A DNA stretch of 64,000 nt, taken from positions 963,783 to 1,027,782 of the forward strand of contig NW_005196756.1 of assembly GCF_000372725.1 (NCBI RefSeq), written 5' to 3'. This document shows positions 10,097 through 19,959 of this stretch, in pieces (the stretch's first letter is position 1; the number at the start of each line of letters is the position of its first letter). The notes under the pieces were generated by a model. It made no database searches. It had not been told where the DNA came from and was given only the letters and a program-made list of their open reading frames with translations. This DNA comes from Emiliania huxleyi CCMP1516 (Eukaryota; Haptophyta; Isochrysidales; Noelaerhabdaceae). Position numbers and translations under genes: made by a program.

Positions 10097-11403
10097 CCGG
10101 GACGGCGCGGCACCACGGCGCGGCCCACTCCGGCCAGTGGCCGCGCCAGCCGGTGGGAACGCCCCCCCCCCCACACACACACTATGTGCAAAGAGCAGCA
10201 CAGCAGGGTCCTGCTGCTCTTGACTGAGTGTATACCAGATAGGTACTCGCGCAGCCGGCAGCGCCCTTGTGCGGGAAGGAATTTTTTGCACACTGTAGTA
10301 ACAAATATCAACTTGTGGAACTTGTGCCTTGAGTCGGCGCGCGCGGGGCGTGTGCGGCCTGCGCACTGCGCCGGCGGCACGAGCAGGGCGGCAGCGCGTC
10401 CCCCCCGCAGGCGATGACAATTTGAACTCGCCCGTCGCGTATCCCCGCCAGGAGACTGCATGCGAGCGCTCGTATGTCTTGTAACGATACGTACTGACGT
10501 AGTGGACATTGCCTGAGTGAGTTGGGCAATAGTTGGGCAATACAGTGGAGCAGTGATGGTGCTAGACGATCGGGCACAGGCAGCACTCCTCGACTCTGCT
10601 TTCTGCCTCCCACCACAGCCTGCAGCACGATTTTGAGCTTGGCGAGCCTGTCCCGTCCGCGGCCCTGCTGTCCTTCCGTGAAGCAAGGTCGCTCGTGGTG
10701 GTTCGTGAAGTGAGGTCCTCAGGCTCTGTCGCTGATCTGCGAAGCGATGCCACGTCGAGCTGCATCTGATTTGGCTGCTCGGCAGTCTGTGGAGTGATGC
10801 CACGCCGAATAGCGTTGGTGTGCGGCGCGGCTGTGGCGACGGCCACTCGACACATTGAGTGGCGGCCGGCGGCTCGGAGAGACGCGGGAATTATGTTTTT
10901 CTTTTTGCACCGTCTGGCGATCCTTAGTTGTGTCTGTGTGTCGCTCAGTCGGACCGCGGCTTTCGCCCTCTGCGCGCCGAAGGCGGCGAACGCCGCCACC
11001 GCCTCCTGGCCCGGGACGACACATGCACACATGCACATGCACATGCACATGCACATGGCACATGTGACATGACACATGCACATGCACATGCACATGTGCC
11101 ATGACGCGTGCCACGCGGTGTTGGCGGCCTAGTTGGCGGGGCTTGGCGCGAAACACCACACATTAGAACTCGATAGAACGAGGACGGCGAACAAGCCATC
11201 AATCCCCAATCCGTATACGGTATAGGACGGCGATACTGATATTACTGTGGACTTATATCGAGATAACCCAAAACAACAAATACATGTGCACACGTACTCA
11301 ATCGATCTCGCTTCTCGCGCAACCGTGACAACGCCGCGCAGCTCGCGAGAGTCCACAGCGCCACATGTTGTGCATGCACCTCCGGCGAGCATGCATGCAC
11401 CTC
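10097..11403. other. Convergent intergenic region with CACATG repeats
   Basis: The spacer between the ORC2 and RIOK2 3' ends has no supported gene. Bases ~11018-11102 are built from CACATG/CATGTG hexamers in both orientations and could fold back on themselves. Confidence 0.5.
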
Positions 11404-13500
11404 TCACCAGCCAGAGACGCCGCTCACCTCTCGCTTCACGCTCGCCGCCAGCTTGCGCCGGTCCCGGTCTTTGGCCTCGTTCCGGGAGCCCTTTCCCGGT
11501 CGAGCGCTCGCCTTCTTGCGCAGCTCCTGTCGCACTCGGTCCGCGATCCGCGCACCGCCGCCCGGCTCAGCCCTCCCCTTCGGAACACTGCTCGCCGCCG
11601 CCGCCTCCCGCACGGTTCGGGCCTGGCCGGCGTGCACCGGCAAACTGCGGGTCGGCGCGGGCAAAGGCTCCTCTCCGTCGTCGCGGTCGCTATCGTCGTC
11701 GTCGTCGTCGTCGTGCAACGACGCTGCGCCGAGCGCGGCGTCGCACTCGGAGATGCATGCCCCGCTACCGCTGGCCACGCAGCCTGCGCTCGAGCCGCTC
11801 GCTGCCGAACTTGCATCCTCGCTGTGTCGGCTGCTCGGTTCGGCGGGCCAAACGCCAGCCTCGGGGGAAGCGGAGGCCCGCAGAGGAGGGGTAGCAGCGG
11901 CGAGTGGGAAGGACGCGTCGTCGTCTGCGCCCCTCCCCACGCAATCCCGCCCGTGCGACCCCCTCTTCGCCGCCGCCTCCTCGCCCTCCTCATCCTCCTC
12001 ACTCTCGATGCCCTCCTCGTCCTCCTCGCCCTCGCTGCCCTCCTCGCCCTCGTCCTCCTGCCCTGCAGCCTCGCCGCCATCCGCCGCTCCCATCGCCAAC
12101 TCCTCGCCGACGGCCTCAAACTCGCGCTGCTGCGAGGCGCCTACACAGAGCCAATCCCCCTCCAGTGAGCGAGACCGGAGCCTAACCCCCCTACACCTAA
12201 CCCACACACACACGACGCACCCCAGCCGCTCGCCGCCAGAGCAACATCGAGCTCATGCAGATTGGATGTGTCCACGTCCAGCTGCGGCACCTGCGTAGCC
12301 TCAAAGCCGAAGCGGCGGCGGAAGAAGGCACGGACGCACTCGACGTCGCGGTCAAAGTAAAACGCGGCGTTCGGGTGGGAGGTTGAGATCATCTGTCGCG
12401 GTGAGGCGGACGCACAGATGGGGCTCGGTGCCCCCCAGTCAAGCCACCAGGGCACCAGGGTCGCGATCGCCATCAGGGTGGGGCTGTTGGGGCGCTTTTG
12501 CACCTGCGGAAAGTCAATGAGGGTGACCTTCTCCTCGTCGTCGATCAGGAGGTTGAACTCGTTGAAATCGCCTGAGCGTGGAGTCGGGCTGCGGCGTGAG
12601 AGACCGGCGGTGCGGTAAGGCGGCGGCGGATGAGGAGGCGGCGGGTGAGGTGGCGGCGGGGGGGCGGGAGATGCACACAGTGGATAAGGCCATACGAAGC
12701 GAGCGTGCAGATCAGCTCCATGAGCGAGCTGAAGACCGCCGCGGGGTGGAGCAGCCGCTGGACCGAGTTGAGCTGGAAGCCTGCAGGTGCAAGGCACACC
12801 CTGAGAGCGCCCTCTCTCGGGCCTGCTGGGTGCTGTGGGCCGCGCACCGTGAGCCAAGGACATGACTACACAGTGGCGGTTCACGTCGATCGGAGTCGGC
12901 ACCGGAAGCCCCTTCGCGTGGAGAGCAGACATGAAGGCGTACTCTTTGAGGGCCGACAGGCGGCTCATGTACAGCCTACGCTTGGAGTCGGCCGAGGTGT
13001 GCTGCCCGGCTCTCGCACGGGTGGGCGGGCTCCGAGAGAGAGCGCGCGCGCGCGCGCCAGTTGAAGGACTGGCCGGGGCGCGTGTAGTCGCGGTTGTTTT
13101 TGAGCGTGCGGAAGGTCCGACCGAGCTTGTGCAGTTTCAGCGCCACCTCCTCCCCCTCTGGCGTGACCGCGGTGAAGATGTCGGACTCCTTTCCCACGCC
13201 AACCTGGATGCCGATGGCGGACAGCGAGCCGCGCTTGCAGAGGGTCTTGAGAGCGAGGTAATCGTAGCCCTTTGACGTGAGCCGGTAGCCATCGTACGGC
13301 TTCGAGGAGTGCGCGACCAGTTTGTTCTTGGCCAGCAGCCGGATCAGCTTGTATGCGCCGCCGCGCTTGAGGCCCGAGATGGACTCGATCAGTGCGCTCG
13401 GCACAACCTCGTGATTCTTCATCCCCATCTCGCACGCTGTGAGCACCCGGAACTCATCGCTGCTCATGTACCGGAGCACCTTCACATCCAGGTTCGGCAT
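11404..13500 (-). CDS. RIOK2: RIO2 atypical serine kinase (40S maturation)
   Basis: Six exons (13500-13058, 12975-12848, 12780-12679, 12571-12504, 12392-12221, 12140-11404) close in phase to 549 residues. The N-terminal winged helix (LRYMSSDEFRVLTACEMGMK, GYRLTSKGYDYLALKTL) is followed by the RIO P-loop VGVGKESDIFTA, the ATP-binding Lys in EVALKLHKLGR, hinge CVVMSLAHG, catalytic loop GLIHCDFNEFNLLID and metal-binding IDFPQMISTSHPNA, then YFDRDVECVRAFFRRRFG. The C-terminal ~240 residues are acidic and low-complexity with a basic end, as in other RIO2 tails. Intron 1 (13057-12976) is GC-AG; the other four are GT-AG. RIO2 acts in cytoplasmic pre-40S ribosome maturation. The antisense open frame over the last exon is a shadow. 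Confidence 0.95.
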
Positions 13501-14057
13501 CTTTTGGGCGCTAGCACCACCCGGCAGCTGGGCGTTGGCACGCCCGGCAGCGGCGGCGACCTGCGCGACGTCGCTCGTCTGTGTGGAAGAGAAATGAAGC
13601 GCGGCAGCCTTCGTCCCCAGCGTCGGCCTGGGGGAGCGCCTGGGAGAGCCTTGGTCACTGGGTTCGGTTGCTGTATGGGTTAGAAGTGCTGAAGCTACCT
13701 AACCTAACCTAACTGAAGGCAGGGATGGATGGAAGAACCGCCCACATGTCGACGAATGAAGTTGCGCAGAGCAGGATCATGTCTCAGAAAGAGCACGCAC
13801 GTCAGTACCGCACCGCCAAGCTCCGAGCCGAGTGGGGAGCGAGAGACACCTCATCCTCAACGCACAACGCAGCGCGCTAGGATGAGGAAATTTGAAAAAG
13901 AAGAAAAAGAAATCGCGTAATGCGGAGCCTTTTATGTGTCGCTGCGAGTGTTTCCTGTTCTCGTGCTTAGGCGCGCACCGCGCGTCACCTATTGCAGCTG
14001 AGTGCTGAAGCCTGGCGAACTTCGATTGCATCACGGCCTTGTCAGGCCTCGCCCACG
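13501..14057. other. Divergent intergenic region
   Basis: Holds the 5' flanks of RIOK2 (minus) and the FkbM methyltransferase (plus). A CCTAACCTAACCTAAC run lies at about 13699-13714. No further gene is seen. Confidence 0.4.
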
Positions 14058-14930
14058 ATGCCCGGTTCTCTGCGCCGTTTCCTCCTGCAGCTCTCTCTTG
14101 CCTGTGCATGTGGCACGTCCAACTACATATCGTCAGCGCTATCCTTATTTGGTACCTTCCAGAACAATGAGATCATGAGCCTACTGTCTTCGAACGCGGT
14201 GCCTAGCACGTGGCGCCGACTTCCCATCGTTGACGTTGGGACCAATGATGGAACCGACTTCACGATGCCAGGGTCAAAGGTGGGCCACCGCGTGTACAGC
14301 TTCGAGCCAAGCCCGATCGTGTACGCCCGCATGCTGCGAAACCTGCAGCAGAATGGAATCAGTGTGGCCAATGACAGCGTTGGCTTTCGGAGCGCCAAAG
14401 CGGGTACGGTTCTTCCAACGCACGCAGCGGTGTCAAATGTGACGGGATCAGCTCCGTTCTTGGTGGCCGAGCGAACTACTCTCGACCGTTCGGGCAAAGC
14501 CAGTTCGTTGAGCGCCGACGCCATTCCGCGAGGATCACGCATCCGGACTGTTACGGTGCCACTAGTGACGCTTGATAGAATGCTGGCTGAGGAAGACAAA
14601 GGCTTGTTCATCCTCAAGATTGATTCCCAGGGCCACGAGTACCACGTGCTACAGGGTTGCGTCCAATACATCCGAACGCATCCCGTCTACTACATCCTGC
14701 TTGAGTTCTATCCGAAGGGCTTACGAGCTGTCAACATCGAGCCTCTGACCCTGCTTCAATTCCTCCACTATGAACTGGGATACCAGTGCTTCGATTTGGG
14801 GCGGAATGCGCGAAATCACGGCGCTATGGAGCTCTCTGCCTTTGTCACCTATTATGGCAAGCCAGATACTCGAATAGGCTCGTACGGCCGATTCACGGAC
14901 TTGATTTGCGTCAACTTTGCTGTCATGTAG
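14058..14930 (+). CDS. FkbM-family methyltransferase
   Basis: A single-exon gene of 290 residues from the ATG at 14058; an in-frame ATG at 13992 is possible, but the later start gives a good signal peptide or anchor (SLRRFLLQLSLACACG). The SAM-binding motif is LPIVDVGTNDGTDF, followed by VYSFEPSPIVYARMLRNL and then the family's conserved LFILKIDSQGHEYHVLQG. These are the landmarks of the Methyltransf_21/FkbM fold, which O- or N-methylates small metabolites or glycans. The leader suggests entry to the secretory pathway, so a glycan substrate is plausible but unproven. Codon use is less GC-biased than its neighbours. Confidence 0.8.
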   Translation: MPGSLRRFLLQLSLACACGTSNYISSALSLFGTFQNNEIMSLLSSNAVPSTWRRLPIVDVGTNDGTDFTMPGSKVGHRVYSFEPSPIVYARMLRNLQQNGISVANDSVGFRSAKAGTVLPTHAAVSNVTGSAPFLVAERTTLDRSGKASSLSADAIPRGSRIRTVTVPLVTLDRMLAEEDKGLFILKIDSQGHEYHVLQGCVQYIRTHPVYYILLEFYPKGLRAVNIEPLTLLQFLHYELGYQCFDLGRNARNHGAMELSAFVTYYGKPDTRIGSYGRFTDLICVNFAVM

Positions 14931-16033
14931 AAAAGAGTACGCATACACACAGCTAAGGATGTATTGGTTGAGTGGATCTAGGGCAATGTAAATCGCATAA
15001 AGGTGTATAGTCTCCCGGGTCGGTTTGGGGTATTGGGTTATAGATAGGGATCTCTAATTCTGAAGGCGTACCCGTGGGTTTCACACCCGGGGCAGGCAGG
15101 GGGGATAAGCTCTGTCCTTCTCCCACGGTCTGGTCGTGGTCGAGAGACCGAGGTGCCGAACTGAGAGGCACTACTGGAGGCTCTACCTCCGGCCACCGCT
15201 CGACTACCAAGGCACATGGCCGGTCCTGTGGCTTGCCCCCGCCTCGCTCAGAAGCCTCAATTCGCGCACACCTTTGCTCTCTGGCTCCCGCGAGTGCGTT
15301 CAGGCCACACAAGCAGGCGACAGCACCCGCAACGCATCTCTCGCTGGGGCGCCACCTATCGACCCGACTGATTGGCAGCATCAAAGCCGACCCCATGACG
15401 GTCCTTCAGCCCCACGAGATAGGCAGTTGCGCCCTGATCTCGGTCCAAGACGGCCAACGCCGTGTCCGGCACCTGCTGGCTGCTTCACGGGGATGCCCCC
15501 CCCGGACACATGCTGCAGCCCCGAGTGGATGTATTGGTCGTTTGTCGGTCCCACAAGACTACTCTAGTAGGGGCCAGGCGCTTGAGCGTCGGCGGTACAC
15601 CTGTGCAGATGTTGCACGGGTGAAATGGCTCCTCGTACAGGGTAGGTAGAGGAGGCAGGTGGTGGGTTTGAGTGTCGTGAGTGCTTGCAGCCGCGAGTGC
15701 AGCACCGTTTGTGACTCCCATGGATGCAGTTGGGTGGGGCACGGTGCTGGGGGGCGGTCCGGTGCGCCACAACAGCCTCCCCAGCTGACCCCCATCCATC
15801 CAGTTCGGCACCTCCATCCTGACCGTGGAACCCCAACTTCAACCGGTCATATCTCGGGCGGACTGGCACCTCAGGAGCTCATCCTGGGCGGTTTTGGGGA
15901 GTCTTGGGGGTGTACTTGAAGGTGGTAAAAAGAGTTTTGCACCGCAGCTTAACCGGCGGGCGTGCTGAGCAGCGTGAAAACAGAAGGACAGAGCTTATCG
16001 CAGGCAGTACTCGAGTACCTGGGTACTAGCTAG
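14931..16033. other. Intergenic, nothing assigned
   Basis: Several frames are open by chance in both orientations, but none shows recognisable domains or a stable amino-acid pattern. Confidence 0.35.
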
Positions 16034-16969
16034 GTACCTCATGTATCGGAGTTATGGTCCTGATACGACCTGTGAACGTGAAGAGAGTGGTACCAGCACT
16101 GTCGATCGTTACGGCACGCAAGGGGGGCCTCCCGGACGTATGATCCTAGCCCAATAAGTTCCACGGAGCAGATTTGGATTTTTGACAGAATTAATGCACT
16201 GCCCCCGCACGATACTAACTATCGTAGTTTTGGTCCCGGTGCCCTTCACGGCACCACACCGCCGCTTGAAGGCCCGAGATTAGCCTAGCAGTGAGTGGGC
16301 ATCGCCTGCCGGTCGGCTGGGCACGAGCCAAGCACTTGGGTGGCCGTCGACCGAGTCCGAGCGGCGCCTGAGGTGGGTGCCACGGCGTCCGCACGAAGGC
16401 GTGGCGGGGTGAGGAGCCAGGGGTGGTGAACACCTCCCCGACGGGCGCGCGGCGCGCCGGATGGTCCGCCGAGGCCGCCGCCGCCCCGGCGGCGGCGATG
16501 GGGGCGGCGGGGCCGACCCGGCCGGCGTTTGTCGGCTCCACCTACAGAGAAGCAGCCTCTGTGGGTCGACGATACTAACTCGGTAGTAACGCGGAGCGGT
16601 GCTGTGCGGCGCCGAGTCGTGCGCGAGGCGACCTCCTGAGGCTACCTGAGCTGGCAATGGATGCCACCAGGACGCACGGCTAGCAGGAGCCAGTCAGGCA
16701 TGCCCTGCTGTGGAGCAGAGCCAGCTGGCGCACCGGCGATACTAACTCAGCGCGCCGCGAGAGGCGAATCTGGGCGACTTTGGAGGCGCAGTTCTCGAGC
16801 TTGCCGTCGACGATTGATGTCGGGTAAATTGTCACTGCCGTCCGGGAAGGTCTTCTCTCAACAGGCCGAGCGCCGTGGCCTGGCTCGGCTCGCCGCGAAC
16901 GCCGCGAATTTATCAGGACCAAAACTCACGAGACCTCGATACTAACAAAAACTACGATACATGAGGTAC
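16034..16969. mobile_element. 936-bp terminal-inverted-repeat element
   Basis: The left end GTACCTCATGTATCGGAGTT (16034-16053) is matched at 19 of 20 positions by the reverse complement of 16950-16969. Four same-strand copies of GATACTAAC lie inside at 16211, 16571, 16738 and 16938, the first and last near the ends. No transposase frame is present, so this would be a non-autonomous DNA element. The target-site duplication is unclear because GTAC at the boundary is palindromic. It ends 31 bp upstream of the USP start codon. Confidence 0.6.
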
Positions 16970-16974
16970 GGCAC

Positions 16975-17000
16975 AGTACAGGAAAACAGTACAGGAAAAC
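16975..17000 (+). repeat. Tandem AGTACAGGAAAAC before USP start
   Basis: Two consecutive 13-nt copies of AGTACAGGAAAAC abut the USP ATG. They may belong to the promoter or 5' leader. Confidence 0.5.
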
Positions 17001-19443
17001 ATGTCCGAGATCTCCGTCTCCGTCTCATCCGGCCTGACCGAGGACCAGCTCGACCGCCTTGCCGGGCTCGAGCGGCTCGACGCGCTCGACCGCCGCGACC
17101 GCCGCGACGCGTGCGCGGCGGCGGAGGCAGCCGCAGTTCGGTTGGGCCGGCTGGACAGGCTGGACTCGTTCGATGCTGAGGCGCAGGGGCGCGCACTGCT
17201 CAAGCGGCTCGTCGACGAGTGCGGCCAGGAGCACCTCGTGTCCGGATGGCCGCGGGATCGGGCGGCATCGGCCGACGAGAGGAGGCTGCAGTCGCAGCTG
17301 CTCGCTCTGCACCGCTCCCTCGCCGGTGGCCTGGACGGTTACGTGTGCCGAGCGCGCGAGCTGCTCGAGGCGTCGAGGCTCGGGCGGAACCCGCTCGACG
17401 GCTACAGCCCCTCGCTCCCCGTGGGCGAGACGCTGGACTTTGGGCGCGGCGCTTTCCTCAAGTACGAGGAGGAGGGCTTGGCGGCGATGCGCGGCGCGGC
17501 GTTCGTGCTCGTTGCAGGCGGCCCACGCCGCCCCTCCCGCCGCCCCTCTGGCTGCTGCACGTCGCCTTTTCTGCCGATGCCCGTCGTCTGTGCCATGTCG
17601 TGAGCGGGACCCTGGCAGCAGGCGGTCTCGGGGAGCGACTGGGCGCATCCGGCATCAAGCTCGACCTGCCCGCAGAGCTGGCGACCGGGACCTCCTTTCT
17701 CGCCCTCTACGCGCAGCACATCCTCGCCCTCGGCGCCGCTGCTGGCTCAGCCGCTTGCTTGCCGCTCGTCCTCATGACGTCGGACGACACGCACGCCCGC
17801 ACGCTGGCGTCGCTCGAGGCGGGCGACTACTTTGGCCTCGACCGGCGGCGCGTCTTCCTCCTCAGGCAGCAGGCGGTGCCTTGCCTCGCAGACGCAGGCG
17901 CCGCCCTCGCAGTCGACCCGAGCGACGCGTCTCGTGTGCTCACCAAGCCAAACGGGCGCAACTTGCCCGGAGCCCGCAACTTCGGCGGGGGGAGAGGGCA
18001 AGACGCGTGGACCGCCGCGCCCCGTAGGCACGGCGAGGTGCATCGGCTGCTTCACAGCTCGGGGCTCGCCGCCAAGCTCCACGGTGACGGGTGCACGCAC
18101 CTCGTGTTCTTCCAAGACACAAATGGCGCCGTCTGGGCGCTGCGCCGGCCGCCCTCGTTTTCTGTTCACTCTCGTGGTTGTGGGCAGGGCTCGTCTTCAA
18201 CGCGGTGCCCGCCGCCCTCGGCGTGTCCGTCCGGCGCGGCCTAGCGCTCAACTTCGTCTCGGTCCGGCGGCGCGCGGGGGACGCGTCGGGCGCGCTCATA
18301 GAGCTAGTCCGCGAGCGCGGCGGCGGCGACGGCGGCGGCCGCGTGCTCGCCAACGTGGAGTACAACCAGCTCGAGCCGTTGCTGCGCGCCGCCTCGGCCG
18401 GCGCGTCGGGCGACGAGCCGGACCCGGCCACGGGATGGTCGCCCTACCCCGGCAACTGCAACCAGCTCGTCGTCGCGCTCCGTCCGTGCGCGGCCGCGGG
18501 CCGCCGCACGCGACGCGTCGGACGCGCCGTGAGACGTCGGGCATACACGCGGGTAGGTACGTGGAGGTGCTGGCGGCGAGCGGCGGCGTGGTGCCCGAGT
18601 TTGTGAATCCAAAGTACAGCGACGCGTCCCGCAGCGGCTTCAAGAAGCCGACGCGGCTCGAGTGCATGATGCAGGACTTGCCGTGGCTCCTCCACCGCCA
18701 TGCGCCTCCGCACGCCGCGCCCGTCTCCTTCACGGCGATGGACGGCGCTTTCACGTATGCCCCCGCCAAGAATTCGCTCCATGAGGCGCGAAAGAACGCC
18801 GCCGCTGGCCGCTCCCCGGCGAGCGCCCCATCTGCCGGCTCGACCTTCTCTCGCGAGAGACGTACCGCGAGACAGCCGGAGTCTAGGCGAGCGCGTCCTC
18901 TGCCGAGCTCTCCCTCTACGCGGCCAACTGCGCCCTCTGCTGCGGTGGCGGGCTGGCTCCTCGGATGAGTCGGTCGACTCGTTGCTTGCGTGATTAGGCG
19001 CCATCCTCCGCCTGGCGGGCGCCGCGCTGCCGCCGCCCGCAGAGGCGACGGTCGCTGGCGTGCAACGGCTGCCGGCGACGCCGTGGGTGGTGCTCACTCC
19101 CGCCTTCAAGCCGAGTGTGGGCATCGCGCTCTCTCGCTTCTCTGGTGGCGCCGCCATTTCGCTGACCGCCAGTTCTGGCTTGCTGCTGGATGGCGACATC
19201 ACCGTCCAATCGCTCTCACTCGACGGCGCCCTTCGCATCTCCGCCGTGCGCGGCGCTCGCGTCACGGTCCGCGCGCTGCGGGTGAGAAACGCCGGTTGGA
19301 GAGTGCGAGAGCTGTCGCCCGAGGAGGCCGCGGATGAGGCGACGCCTGAGGTCCTGCGCTTGCGCGGCTACGCACTCGACGTGCTCGAGGAGAGGGTGTT
19401 GCACTTTGGCGTGCCCGGGGAGCACATTGTCGACGAGGCTTGA
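17001..19443 (+). CDS. USP: UDP-sugar pyrophosphorylase
   Basis: Seven exons (17001-17517, 17622-17955, 18028-18125, 18188-18485, 18557-18818, 18887-18929, 18998-19443) close in phase to 665 residues, near the usual ~600. Spliced landmarks: VLVAGGLGERLGASGIKLDL (nucleotide-binding loop), GTSFLALYAQHIL, TKPNGHGEVHRLLHSSGL, HLVFFQDTNGLVFNAVPAAL, VLANVEYNQLEPLLRA, SPYPGNCNQLVVALRPYVEV, VPEFVNPKYSD, KPTRLECMMQDLP, AELSLYAANCAILRLAG, then the C-terminal left-handed beta-helix (LLLDGDITVQSLSLDGALRI). Five of six introns are GC-AG; only intron 4 (18486-18556) is GT-AG. The enzyme makes UDP-sugars from several sugar-1-phosphates and UTP, feeding glycan synthesis. KPNGHGEVH replaces the common KPHGHGDVH. 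Confidence 0.95.
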
Positions 19444-19959
19444 CCGTCACCACGCCAGCCGTGGGGGCTTGACTGACCGTCGTACTAGATGCATGTCTGA
19501 TGCATGTGTGTATAAACTGCAGCCAGCCGGCAGGGTGTTACTAACCGCGCGCTGCGTCTCTCGCGGCTCGGTCGCTGCTACACACGCCGGGGGGCGACGG
19601 CTGCGGAGACTGCGCGCGTGCCGCGCCTTCCTGTTCCTCCCTTCCAGTGGCAGTGCCTGCGCGAGGCCAGCCTGCGTCTGGTCTCACATCACACATGGGA
19701 GAGAGTCGCTCTCACAGGACACACACGCAGCAGTCAGCACGGAGGAGCACGGCTGTCGGCTCCGCTCTCGGCCCTGGTCGCGCGCCGCCCTCATAGCTCA
19801 TTCTTTGCCGCGCCTCGCGCGTTGCTCTCACATATTTACTTAATTACACTCCTGCGCAACTGGGGCCGGTTCGACTGCCGAACGCGGCTCGCCCCCCCCC
19901 CCCCCCGCCCCCCGACGTGCTCCGCCCCTGGTGAGCCCTCTCCTCCCGAGGCAGCCGCG
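19444..19959. other. Convergent intergenic region
   Basis: Spacer between the USP and myosin 3' ends. A homopolymer C run lies at about 19893-19914. No gene is seen. Confidence 0.5.

Noticed and set aside
15074-15649. Overlapping plus- and minus-strand open frames near 15-15.9 kb
   Set aside because: None shows domain motifs, a signal peptide or stable composition; they look like chance frames.
16211-16946. GATACTAAC copies as intron branch points
   Set aside because: TACTAAC equals the yeast branch site, but the copies are spread within a TIR element without matching coding exons, so they are better read as element-internal repeats.
17219-18244. A single 341-codon exon for USP without introns
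   Set aside because: It retains two GC-AG introns, one 72 nt (a multiple of three); keeping them would interrupt the conserved KP-HGHGDVH and DTNGLVF motifs, which splicing restores exactly.
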